A stretch of DNA of 64,000 bases from Chiridota heheva. Lineage: Eukaryota; Echinodermata; Holothuroidea; Apodida; Chiridotidae. Position numbers and translations under genes: made by a program. The notes below the pieces were generated by a model. The model did no database searches. It was not told the DNA's origin and saw nothing but the letters and a program-made list of their open reading frames with translations. Location: contig JAIGNY010000137.1 in assembly GCA_020152595.1 (NCBI GenBank), positions 162,501-226,500 of the forward strand. The letters are read 5' to 3'. Shown in pieces: positions 22,354 to 33,350 of this stretch; the first letter of the stretch is position 1; the number at the start of each line of letters is the position of its first letter.

Positions 22354-23875
22354 ATAATAATAATAATAATAATACATTTATATAGCCGTCCTTTCTATAC
22401 AAGCATATTCAAAAACGCTTTACAAAAAATAACATGAATACATTACATACTTACTTACTAAAATAAACCATAAACAAATGTGTTTTGATTGATTTCAGAG
22501 ACACTTGAAGACAATTGATTTTTCTTATTTGAAGTGGGAGATCATTCCACCAAAGTGGGCAGAGTCTGCAGAGTGCTCTACCCCCCAGAGTAATACATGA
22601 AATATTGGGTACATTAAGCCAGACTGCGGATCTGTTTCTTAGATCATAAGTGGTGTTTGATGAAATTATTAAGTTTTGAAGATATTTTGGGGCCATTTTA
22701 TAGATACATTTAAAAACAAGAACAAGTATTTTATATCTTATACGCATTTCAACCGGTAACCAATGTAGTGAATATAACAAGGGAGTAATATGGCAATATT
22801 TGTTTGATTTAGTTACAACACGTGCCGCAAAATTCTGTATTTTTTGGACGTTTTGAATTAAGCAATGTGGCATACCAGCCAAGAGAGAGTTGCAGTAGTC
22901 AATGTGTGAATGAACAAATGAATGAATTAGGGTCTCTGTTGCACTGTTTGTCAATATATTTCTTATTTTATTGATGATGTACAAATTTACAAATGCAGAC
23001 CTGCATTTTTTCATAACGTGCTGCTTTAAGTTTAAGTTGCTATCCAGCCACACTTCTAAATCACGAACACAATGGACAGCATTAACTAAACCACCACCCA
23101 CTTTGACAGATTTTTGGGTCAATTTATTGAGTTGAGGAGTAGTGCCAAACAAAATAACCTCCGTTTTGGCATCATTCATTTTAAGCTTGTTTTAAAGCAT
23201 CCACCTTCTAACATCCTCTAGGCAGCTTTCCATTTTAGTAATAGCTTCTGATTCAGAAGAAGCACTTGTGATTTTAAAACTAAGCCACAACCTATGGTCA
23301 TCAGCATACCCAGAGACATTAGGTGAATGCTTCTTAATCACACTGAAAATGGTTGAGGCATACAATGTAAAAAGTATGGGGCCACAACATGAACCCTGGG
23401 GTACTGAAAAATGTATACATTTTTCAGACGAGCATTCTCCATTTACAATAACTTTTTGCCTACGATTTGACAGATAGGATTCAAACCACAGAAGTGCAGT
23501 ATTGTGTACACCGAAATGAGATTTAAGCACCCTAAGCAATATCTCATGATCTATTGTGTCAAAGGCAGCACTAAGATCTAACATGACCACCAATGACACC
23601 ATTTGCTTATCCATACCCATTAAGAGATCAGACTTGAACCGTAACAAATCGGTTTCTGTACTGTGGAACACACGATAAGCTGATTGGTACACAGGTAAGA
23701 GATTTTGGTCATTCAGGTGCTGATTCAACTGTGTTACAATTGCCTTTTCTGTGATCTTGGAAAGGAATGGAAGGTTGTTAACAGGCCTATAGTTCTTGAA
23801 GACCAATGGTAGTCCTTTCTTTTTTAGGAGTGGTGTGATGACTGATGTCTTCCATTCTTCTGGAAACATTCCCTC
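22354..23875 (-). mobile_element. CR1/L2-like LINE, 5'-truncated, with 8-bp target site duplication
   Basis: Minus-strand element with a (TAA)n 3' tail at 22354-22372. ORF2 reads from about 23869 down to 22451: RT boxes NYRPVNNLP, LDLSAAFDTIDHEIL, VPQGSCCGPILF and YADDH, then the C-terminal HSHIDYCNSLLAGMP and WWNDLPL motifs. The frame is whole except for one stop, TAA, at about 23188-23190 between WML and NKLKMNDAKTEV, probably a C-to-T change in CAA. The flanks carry TTTAAGTA at 22346-22353 and 23876-23883, an 8-bp target duplication. Upstream RT, endonuclease and ORF1 are missing by 5' truncation. Confidence 0.92.
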
Positions 23876-24390
23876 TTTAAGTACTAAGACATTGATTTAT
23901 TTAACTAAGACTTGCATTGATATTTAATTAAGACTTGCATTGATAACTAAGACTTCCATTAATATTTAAGTAAGACTTGCATTGATATTTAATTAAGACT
24001 TGCATTGATATTTAATTAAGACTTGCATTGATATTTAAGTAAGACTGGCATTGATATCTAACTACGACTTGCAATGATATTTAAGTAAGACTTGCAATGA
24101 TATTTAAGTAAGACTCCCATTGTTATTTATCTCAGACTTGCATTGGTATTTAAGTAAGACTTTCAATGAAATTTAAGTACTAAGACATTGATTTATTTAA
24201 CTAAGACTTGCATTGGTATTTAACTAAGACTTGCAATGATATTTAACTAAGACTTTCATTGATATTCAACTAGGACATTAATTTATTGAACTAAGACTTG
24301 CATTGATATTTAACTAAGAATTGCATTGTTATTTAACTAATACCTGCATTGGTATTTAAGTAAGACTTGCATTGATATTTAACAAAGACT
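23876..24390. repeat. 23-bp minisatellite, second segment
   Basis: Continuation of the array at 21820. It contains at about 24171-24202 an uninterrupted TTTAAGTACTAAGACATTGA stretch that matches the sequence the LINE split at 22353/23876. Confidence 0.9.
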
Positions 24391-24559
24391 GGAAATGATG
24401 GATAAAGTTCCAGGGATAAAAGGCATGTGAGTGAGAAAAGGCATGTGAGTGAGAAAATGGTAAGTTAACCAAAAGATAAATTCGGTGTTTAGAATTTGCA
24501 CCAGCAAATAATGAAAATACAGATTATTAAAGTTGTCATATGTCGATTATCCAATATCT

Positions 24560-25385
24560 CTTCTCCCAGCTCTTGGTGTTGTCGGAGGGAAAGGTAATAC
24601 TCTGGGTTTCATCGCGAGCTTTTTTGGCTTAAAAAGCACTGGGGTTAGTTGGCTAAGGACCAGATGTTGCTGAAAGAGGCGGGAGGCAGTTAGCAATATC
24701 CTTTTTCCCGGTGAGAAGATTACCATTCCACGAGAGATGGGAGATGGCAGACTTGCCCATCTTGCCGTGAAAGCTGTTAACCATACTCCAAAACTTCTTA
24801 GTGAGGGGTTTTGGTGGTGAGAAAAGAGAGGTAGTCATTCCAATTGTTCGTTTTACTGTCTTTGATAGTGCGCCTGGCTTTGGCACAACTGATGCAAAAG
24901 AGGTTGAGGTTGTGGGTGGTCGGGTTTGTTTTGAAGTTTCTGATGGCTTTTTTTCGGTTCTTGATGGCAGTTTTGCAGTCATTGTTGTACCAGGGGTTGA
25001 AGGGGAGGAGGGGGTGGGAGGGGTTAGCGGGTTTGTATGTTTTGAGAATGGAGCAGGTGGCGATGTTGATTAGGGTGTTTCTGTAGTTTGACATGGGATC
25101 CTCACCCTCGAGAAGATGGGGGAAAGGTGAGAGTTGCAGAGGGTTTCGAAAAAGGGCCAGTTGTCTTTCTTAAGGTTCCAGTTGGGGGTGTGGTCTGTGG
25201 GGATTTGAAGGTTTTAGTAAATTAGAAGAGGGTAATAATCACTACCACAGAGGTCAGTAGTGACACAGATAAAATCAAAGAGGAGGTTGGGGGAACAGAT
25301 AGATAGGTCAATACAGGTAAGGAAGCTTGTGGCAGGGTCAAGGTAGGTCAGGGAGTTAGTATAAAGCAAGGAGAGGCTTGCCTCT
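24560..25385 (-). mobile_element. I-superfamily LINE copy B, ORF2 middle part (endonuclease end and linker), 3'-truncated
   Basis: Minus-strand sequence colinear with copy C from its endonuclease C-terminus (LTCIDLSICS-like, DLCGSDYYPL) to the linker (NPWYNNDCKTAIKNRKKAI, KPLTKKFWSMVNSFHGKMGK). It stops at about 24560, before the reverse transcriptase boxes. RT, RNase H and the family 3' end are all absent, which is unusual since target-primed insertion normally loses the 5' end. A later deletion or recombination is likely. Confidence 0.8.
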
Positions 25386-25580
25386 GGTTACTGAGGGAAT
25401 AATGGTCAGTGGTTTTCAAGATGGTTTCTTGTATGCAGAAGACAGCCTGGTTGAAGGTGGTGGCCAGAAGGTCAATTTCTTCTCAATTCTTAAGACTCCT
25501 GATGTTCCACTGTATAATGTTGTGAGTGGTATTATTATTGTTTCTGTTGTACTCCATAAGGGGACGGGGCTATCTGGAGG
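25386..25580 (-). mobile_element. I-superfamily LINE copy B, start of ORF2 endonuclease
   Basis: The minus strand encodes IIQWNIRSLKN then, after a TGA, EEIDLLATTFNQAVFCIQET, the N-terminal box of an apurinic-type endonuclease (QWN...QET). It then jumps to the C-terminal part at 25385, so the endonuclease core is deleted. ORF1 ends just upstream in the element. Confidence 0.75.
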
Positions 25581-28321
25581 AAGATCTGTTGTGTCTATGT
25601 TGGCTTGTTTTTTCGTTGGATCTGTCCCTGTTTCTTTGGGAGTGGTTGTTTTTGAAAATTGGACAAGAAGTATGTTTGTTGGGTTCGGTAATCGAACAAT
25701 CCATGTTCTCTTCAGTGTCATACATGTGGGTTTGGATAGTGAGCTGTTTGTTTGTTGGCCAGATGGCTTGAGTTTGATGGCAATTGAGGTGTTAGAATGG
25801 GGCGAGGGGGTCTTAGAAAAGGAAGAAAGGTTGGGGAGAGAGGTGGGGGTGGAGGTAGTTTGTGTTATGAGTGTGGTTGGGTTGTTGACAAAGCCAATGG
25901 GCTTAGGACTCAGTAAGAAGTGCCAGGTGAGGTCGGTGTGGGCATATGAGTCAGTTATAGTTGTGTTAAGGTGGGGGGGGGGAATCTTTGTGTTTGAGGA
26001 GACTGTGCTCGAGTAGGAAGGTTTGGTGTGGAGGGAAGCGAGGAATTGCTTTCTGGCCTCCAGATAAGTGGTGCTCGGATTAAGGGTTTTCAGTTTAGTT
26101 ATCTGTTTTTTCTGAGGCCAAGTGAGGCAGTCTTTTCAGAAGAAGGGATGGTTGGCTGGGTGAGTACCGTCGTAATTGGTGCAGTGTGGGGCGTTGGTGC
26201 AAGAGGCACTGTCATAGTCCGAGGCTCCACAGTTGCCACAGTGCGCTTGGCTGCGGCAGGAGTTTTTTCCATGGTCGTATCTCTGGCACTTATGACAGCG
26301 GAGAGGGTTGGGAATGTAGGTGGCGACTGAGATTCTCAGATAGCCGGCAGTGACATGGGAGGGAAGAGCTAGGGTGGCAAAAGTCAGGAAGATGGTATTG
26401 GTGGGTGTTTGGGTATTGGTGGGTTTTCCGGTATTGGTGGGTGTTTAGGTATTGGTGGGTGTTTCGGTATTGGTGGGTGTTTCTGTATTGGTGGGTGTTT
26501 GGGTATTGGTGGGTGTTTGGGTATTGGTGGGTGTTTGGGTATTGGTGGGTGTTTGGGTATTGGTGGGTGTTTGGGTATTGGTGGGTGTTTCGATATTGGT
26601 GGGTGTTTCGGTATTGGTGGGTGTTCGGTATTGGTGGGTGTTTGGGTATTGGTGGGTGTTTGGGTATTGGTGGGTGTTTGGGTATTGGTGGGTGTTTGGG
26701 TATTGGTGGGTGTTTGGGTATTGGTGGGTGTTTGGGTATTGGTGGGTGTTTGGGTACTGGTGGGTGTTTGGGTATTGGTGGGTGTTTGGGTATTGGTGGG
26801 TGTTTGGGTATTGGTGGTGTTTCGGTAATGGTGGGTGTTTGGGTATTGGTGGGTGTTTGGGTATTGGTGGGTGTTTGGGTATTGGTGGGTGTTTGGGTAT
26901 TGGTGGGTGTTTGGGTATTGGTGGGTGTTTGGGTATTGGTGGGTGTTTGGATATTGGTGGGTGTTTGGGTATTGGTGGGTGTTTGGGTATTGGTGGGTGT
27001 TTCGATATTGGTGGGTGTTTCGATATTGGTGGGTGTTTGGGTATTGGTGGGTGTTTGGGTATTGGTGGGTGTTTGGGTATTGGTGGGTGTTTGGGTATTG
27101 GTGGGTGTTTGGGTATTGGTGGGTGTTTGGGTATTGGTGGGTGTTTGGGTATTGGTGGGTGTTTGGGTATTGGTGGTGTTTCGGTATTGGTGGGTGTTTT
27201 GGTATTGGTGGGTGTTTGGGTATTGGTGGGTGTTTGGGTATTGGTGGGTGTTTGGGTATTGGTGGGTGTTTGGGTATTGGTGGGTGTTTGGGTATTGGTG
27301 GGTGTTTGGATATTGGTGGGTGTTTGGGTATTGGTGGGTGTTTGGGTATTGGTGGGTGTTTGGGTATTGGTGGGTGTTTGGGTATTGGTGGGTGTTTGGG
27401 TATTGGTGGGTGTTTGGGTATTGGTGGGTGTTTGGGTATTGGTGGGTGTTTGGGTATTGGTGGGTGTTTGGGTATTGGTGGGTGTTTGGGTATTGGTGGG
27501 TGTTTGGGTATTGGTGGGTGTTTGGGTATTGGTGGGTGTTTGGGTATTGGTGGGTGTTTGGGTATTGGTGGGTGTTTGGGTATTGGTGGGTGTTTGGGTA
27601 TTGGTGGGTGTTTGGGTATTGGTGGGTGTTTGGGTATTGGGTGGTGGTGGGTGTTTGGGTATTGGTGGGTGTTTGGGTATTGGTGGGTGTTTGGGTATTG
27701 GTGGGTGTTTGGGTATTTGGTGGGTGTTTGGGTATTGGTGGGTGTTTGGGTATTGGTGGGTGTTTGGGTATTGGTGGGTGTTTGGGTATTGGTGGGTGTT
27801 TGGGTATTGGTGGGTGTTTGGGTATTGGTGGGTTTTTCGGTAATGGTGGGTGTTTCGGTAATGGTGGGTGTTTTGGCACTGTCTCTCTTGAGGATGAGAC
27901 AATGGGCTTCAGTGACGTGTTGGCTGGCAAGTTCCTCAACGAGGTCTTCATTGGTCAAGTGGGCAACATCCCTGGTTCTGATGATGCCTTTGCGGGAATT
28001 CAGGAAACAGTGGGGAGTGACTGATATGTCGATACCAGTATTAGATAGGTTTTTGGTGGTGGAGAGAGGGTGGTGGATTGAGTGTCCCTTTTGTAATGCA
28101 CCAGAATAATGCCAGATCTGAGAGTAGAAACTTTGGAGAGGGTAACGACAAGGCCATGTAGCGCCTTGTGGATGAGGAAGGGAGGAAACTCTTTTGAAAC
28201 TGTGAATGATTACACTTTTGGGGACTAGGGCTAAAGAATGGTCAATGGGGGTAGCAGGTAGGTCACAGGGAGGAAAGAGAGAGTCAAAGTCAAGGCAGAA
28301 GTGTTTGTTCATGTTGGACAA
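25581..28321 (-). mobile_element. I-superfamily LINE copy B, ORF1 with zinc knuckles and an inserted hexapeptide array
   Basis: The minus-strand ORF1 starts at ATG 28321-28319. N-terminal part (to about 27890): LDFDSLFP, then RKGIIRTRDVAHLTNEDLVE and LASQHVTEAHCL. It then enters the 18-bp array (27872-26394) and resumes with IFLTFATLALPSHVTAGYLR and YIPNPLRCHKCQRYDHGKNS, a CCHC knuckle, followed by CGNCGASDYDSASC, a second knuckle with D in place of H. This is the usual layout of I/jockey-group nucleic-acid-binding ORF1. A TGA at 26138-26136 interrupts the frame after the knuckles; the frame then continues with KDCLTWPQ and a Pro/Ser/Thr-rich tail. The array should break the frame where unit indels occur (for example near 27646 and 27716). 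Confidence 0.85.
26394..27872. repeat. 18-bp minisatellite (about 80 units) inside LINE ORF1
   Basis: Highly homogeneous array, plus-strand unit GGGTATTGGTGGGTGTTT (18 bp, six codons). Neither strand has a stop in any frame of the unit, so all six frames are open for hundreds of codons; these long frames are not genes. In the ORF1 frame the unit reads TPTNTQ. Variant units (CGATATTGG, CGGTATTGG, one-base indels near 26628, 26816, 27173, 27640 and 27716) shift frames. It lies in intron B-C of the FERM gene. Confidence 0.95.
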
Positions 28322-28619
28322 AAAATACTAAGGGCCGGGAGACCCAAAGCATCTAGAAAAAGAAAGAAAAAAGTCACAGAACTACTATATGAGAACCACT
28401 GTACAAGTACCGAAAAGATGTGTAGGCTTGGTCACACTGGAAGGGGAAAAAAAAAAGGAAAGATCTTACCGAAAACAGTCACCCATCCACAAAGAAAAGG
28501 TTAGGTGGAAAAGTGTAGAGTATAATCAGAATGGGAAGTTTAAAAGAACAGATAGGAAATCATGTTCATTACAACATGTTCAAGTTGCAGTATCTTAACC
28601 TGCTAAACATTTGGAAGCA
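28322..28619. other. Probable 5' region of LINE copy B
   Basis: A-rich stretch upstream (in element sense) of the ORF1 ATG. It is probably the 5' UTR of the element, but the 5' boundary is not visible. No gene. Confidence 0.35.
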
Positions 28620-31600
28620 TCACCAACAGGATGCAGCTCCCGTTTCATTTGCAAGCATCACATACAGGGTACAGCTCCCATTTCATTTGCAAGCATTACA
28701 TACTTGGTACAGCTCCCATTTCATTTGCAATCATCACATACAGGGGTGCAGCTCCTGTTTCATTTTCAAGCATCACATACAAGGTACAGCTCCCATTTCA
28801 TTCGCAAGCATCACATACAGGGTGCAGTTCCTGTTTCATTTGCAAGCATCACATACAGGGTACAGCTCCCATTTCATTTGAAAGCATCACATACAGGGTA
28901 CAGCTCCCATTTTATTTGAAAGCATCACATACTGGGTGCAGCTCCCATTTCATTTGCAAGTATCACATACAGGGTGCAGCTTTCATTTCATTTGCAAGCA
29001 TCACATACAGGATACAGCTGCCATTTCATTTGCAAGCATCACATACAGGGTGCAGCTGCCATTCCATTTGAAAGCATCACATACTGGGTGCAGCTCCCAT
29101 TTTATTTGCAAGTATCACATACAGGGTGCAGCTTTCATTTCATTTGCAAGCATCACATGCAGTATATGCAGCTCCTGTTTGATTTGAAAGCATCACATAC
29201 AGGGTGCAGCTGCCATTTCATTTGAAAGCATCACATACAGGGTACAGCTCCCATTTTATTTGAAAGCATCACATACTGGGTGCAGCTCCCATTTCATTTG
29301 CAAGTATCACATACAGGGTGCAGCTTTCATTTCATTTGCAAGCATCACATACAGGGTACAGCTGCCATTTCATTTGCAAGCATCACATACAGGGTGCAGC
29401 TGCCATTTCATTTGAAAGCATCACATACTGGTGCAGCTCCCATTTCATTTGCAAGTATCACATACAGGGTGCAGCTTTCATTTCATTTGCAAGCATCACA
29501 TGCAGTATATGCAGCTCCTGTTTGATTTGAAAGCATCACATACAGGGTGCAGCTCCCATTTCATTTTCAAGTATCACATACAGGGTGCAGCTTTCATTCA
29601 CTTGCAAGCATCACATACTGGGTACAGCTGCCAATCCATTTGCAAGCATCACATACAGAGTACAGCTCCCATTTCATTTGCAAGCATCACATATAGGGTA
29701 CAGCTCTCATTTCATTTGCAACCATAACATACAGGGTACAGCTGCCATTTCATTTGCAAGCATCACATACAGGGTGCAGCTGCCATTTCATTTGCAAGCA
29801 TCACATACAGGGCATAGCTGCCATTTCATTTGCAACCATAACATACAGGGTATAGCTGCCATTTCATTTGCAACCATAACATACAGGGTATAGCTGCCAT
29901 TTCATTTGCAACCATAACATACAGGGTACAGCTGCCATTTCATTTGCAACCATAACATACAGGGTACAGCTCCCATTTCATTTGCAAGCATCACATACAG
30001 GGTGCAGCTACCATTTCATTTGCAAGCATCACATACAGGGTACAGCAGCCATTTCATTTGCAACCATAACATACAGGGTACAGCAGCCATTTCATTTGCA
30101 AGCATCACATACAGGGTGCAGCTGCCATTTCATTTGCAAGCATCACATACATAGCTGGCAACCATAACATAGCTGCCATTTCATTTGCAACCATAACATA
30201 CAGGGTATAGCTGCCATTTCATTTGCAACCATAACATACAGGGTATAGCTGCCATTTCATTTGCAACCATAATATACACAGCTCCCATTTCATTTGCAAC
30301 CATAACATACAGGGTATAGCTGCCATTTCATTTGCAACCATAACATACAGGGTATAGCTGCCATTTCATTTGCAACCATAACATACAGGGTACAGCTGCC
30401 ATTTCATTTGCAACCATAACATACAGGGTACAGCTGCCATTTCATTTGCAACCATAACATACAGGATACAGCTGCCATTTCATTTGCAACCATAACATAC
30501 AGGGTATAGCTGCCATTTCATTTGCAACCATAACATACACAGCTCCCATTTCATTTGCAAGCATCACATACAGGGTACAGCTGCCATTTCATTTGCAAGC
30601 ATCACATACAGGGTATAGCTGCCATTTCATTTGCAACCATAACATACACAGCTCCCATTTCATTTGCAAGCATCACATACAAGGTACAGCTGCCATTTCA
30701 TTTGCAACCATAACATACAGGGTATAGCTGCCATTTCATTTGCAACCATAACATACACAGCTGCCATTTCATTTGCAACCATAACATACAGGGTATAGCT
30801 GCCATTTCATTTGCAACCATAACATACACAGCTCCCATTTCATTTGCAGGCATCACATACAGGGTACAGCTGCCATTTCATTTGCAACCATAACATACAG
30901 GGTACAGCTGCCATTTCATTTGCAACCATAACATACAGGGTGCAGCTCCCATTTCATTTGCAACCATAACATACAGGGTATAGCTGCCATTTCATTTGCA
31001 ACCATAACATACACAGCTCCCATTTCATTTGCAAGCATCACATACAGGGTACAGCTGCCATTTCATTTGCAACCATAACATACAGGGTATAGCTGCCATT
31101 TCATTTGCAACCATAATATACAGGGTACAGCTGCCATTTCATTTGCAACCATAACATACAGGGTACAGCTGCCATTTCATTTGCAACCATAACATACAGG
31201 GTACAGCTGCCATTTCATTTGCAACCATAACATACAGGGTACAGCTGCCATTTCATTTGCAACCATAATATACAGGGTACAGCTGCCATTTCATTTGCAA
31301 CCATAACATACAGGGTGCAGCTGCCATTTCATTTGCAACCATAACATACACAGCTGCCATTTCATTTGCAAGCATTACATACAGGGTACAGCTGCCATTT
31401 CATTTGCAAGCATCACATACAGGGTATAGCTGCCATTTCATTTGCAACCATAACATACACAGCTGCCATTTCATTTGCAAGCATCACATACAGGGTATAG
31501 CTGCCATTTCATTTGCAACCATAACATACACAGCTGCCATTTCATTTGCAAGCATCACATACAGGGTACAGCTCATTTCAAAGTATCACATACATAATAG
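28620..31600. repeat. 38-bp minisatellite with two unit classes
   Basis: About 78 units of 38 bp. The core is ACAGCTGCCATTTCATTTGC (or CTCCC for CTGCC) followed by AAGCATCACATACAGGGT (class 1) or AACCATAACATACAGGGT (class 2). Class 1 dominates from 28620 to 29700; class 2 dominates from about 29715, mixed with shortened units lacking AGGGT (ACATACACAGC). Short open frames in it are by-products. It lies in intron B-C. Confidence 0.95.
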
Positions 31601-32062
31601 GCTCCTGTTTCACTATGCCATATGAATTCATGTGTTAAAAATGTCTCAAACTCATGTATGAAAAAAAAAGCAATGACTAGATATTTTCTTTTTCATAAAA
31701 TCAATTCAGAATTATTTTCAGATAATACCAGAACTTTCCTTAACCTGTGGCCCCAGAGTCATGATGCTTGACCATGACCTTTGGTAACCCATTTGAGATC
31801 TCTTTCAAGGATAACCTACCATGCAAAAGCTATGTTCTAAAGATAATTCCTGATTTGATCCCATAACCTTTACAACTGGCTCAAAGTGATCCATTAGTAT
31901 ACTCACTCAAGACATTCAGGACATAACCCTACCATGAAAACTGGTGTAGCATCATAGTTTTTGTGATTTATTCAAACAATTTGGCCATATGACCCTCAAA
32001 ACTGAATCAGGATTATCTTATAAATCTTAGGGACTTACACTCGCATAATGGTGGTTACTCAC
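31601..32062. other. Intron B-C, donor-proximal unique sequence
   Basis: No gene or repeat recognised between the 38-bp array and exon B. Confidence 0.45.
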
Positions 32063-32183
32063 CCTAATGCTCCAAATTTGTTTACTATGTCCACTTCCAT
32101 CTCTTCAGTTTGATCAGGTGTAAATCGGAATTCTGAGACCAGCTCTGGAGTGTGCTCCTCCGGGTCATAATCACCAAGTTCAG
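32063..32183 (-). CDS. EPB41L5: Yurt/EPB41L5-like FERM protein, exon B (F2 lobe)
   Basis: This 121-nt exon has acceptor CCTTTTTTCAG|CTG and donor TTAGG|GTGAGT. It enters in phase 1 and leaves in phase 2. Joined to exon A it reads ..[14 protein letters not shown], then [20 protein letters not shown] and KFGALG. LQ(S/A)ELGDYD and the ELVSEFRF..(N/D)QTEEME stretch are specific to FERM-M lobes of the Yurt/EPB41L5 type. Its 5' intron contains LINE copy C and the 34-bp GATGTAGCC array. Its 3' intron is 14.5 kb. Confidence 0.95.
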
Positions 32184-32329
32184 CTGAAAAAAGGATGAGC
32201 TCAATAAGCAAATACCAAGCTATGACAGGTAATAAGTATGTAGCTTTGTAAGGTTGGATGAGGTTCAACACACCATGGCAGGGATGGGTAAGTTGTGCTT
32301 CAGAGATTAAATTATATTAGAGGGAAAAA

Positions 32330-32605
32330 AGGTAGAGGGGAGAAAGTGAGCTGAGGAGGGAGGGTACAGAAGGTTAGATTTTATTAGTAGTTGGTGTTAT
32401 AAAGGAAGGGGAGGACTTTTTGGGAGGGTTAATGCAAAAGAGCTTGGAGGTGGCATTGAAATAGTCAAGAGAAGCTCTCGGAGGACAAAGAGGGAGCAGT
32501 CTATGAGGATATGTTGTTGTTCAGAATGAAGCTCATCAACAATTGGCTTTGAGAAGTACAAGTCCTTGTAGTAACAACAGATGTATGATAATTTCAAATA
32601 ATAAA
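32330..32605 (-). mobile_element. Possible I-superfamily LINE 3' fragment
   Basis: The minus strand encodes ELHSEQQHILIDCSLF followed by LRELLLTISMPPPSSF, reminiscent of the cysteine/histidine motif (CxxC...H....C) that ends ORF2 in the RNase H LINEs of this window. Short and uncertain. Confidence 0.35.
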
Positions 32606-32639
32606 TGAAATAATCTGCAGGAGCTAATTAGCCTTACAA

Positions 32640-33350
32640 ATGATTTCAGCTCCTTGCCTCCTGTACCCACTCCAGCATGGATTCAGAGACAATGTGAACT
32701 CCAACTACTCAAGTGGCCTTTTCAGAAATCTGGAGGCAAACAAACAGACTGGCGTTACTATTACCAATTTCACCAAAACTTTCAAAAAGGTTAACGGCTT
32801 CTCCATAAACTTTAGTAATATGGCATCAGAGGACGCAATAACAGGTGGTTCTCCCATTTCCTAAACAACAGGTCACAGGTCCTTGAAGGCTCAAACTCAT
32901 CATCTCCAGCATCCCTCAAAGATCAGTCCTAGGACTCTGTCTCTTTCTTTTCTACATTAACAACCTTATAGTCTTATAGTCTCGCTTCTTCAGTCTGCTT
33001 GTTTTAGATGATAATATAATGTATCTGACAAAACATGATTTGAATCAACTCAAGCTAAGTAAAAGGTGTTCAAAGTGACAAATGGAGCTGAATGCAAAAA
33101 AGTGTCCAGTGTTGACAGTTCTGGAACAGAGAATCAACTTATCCATAAGTTCACACTCAACAACAAAGTCTTAGACTCTGCTTCTTTGACCAAGAACTTA
33201 TAGGTCTCACCACCATCTTTGACGGCACGTTGATCCGTCACATCTCTAACATATACCAGAAGGCCAACAACACCCCAGCTTTCATAAGACAAAACTTGCA
33301 ACTCTCCTAACTTCAAAAACATGGCCAACAAGGCCTCCCTCTGCTAGAGT
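32640..33350 (+). mobile_element. Jockey-like LINE reverse transcriptase fragment, degenerate
   Basis: The plus strand encodes LLYPLQHGFRDNVN, then TITNFTKTFKKVNGFSINF, a decayed form of the RT box with a TDFTKAFDKV pattern. Frame-broken remnants follow of QRSVLGLCLFLFYINNL (near 32925), VLDDNIMYL (near 33005) and NAKKCPVL (near 33093). Many stops and frameshifts and no ends are seen. It lies just 5' (in gene sense) of exon B. Confidence 0.65.

Noticed and set aside
26290-28321. Overlapping ORFs of 400-645 aa on both strands
   Set aside because: The 18-bp unit lacks stops in all six frames. Only the ORF1 frame on minus has real coding flanks.
32059-32271. 70-aa ORF as a small gene
   Set aside because: Its N-terminal half is intron sequence. 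Only 32063-32183 is exon, as shown by the AG acceptor and family motifs.
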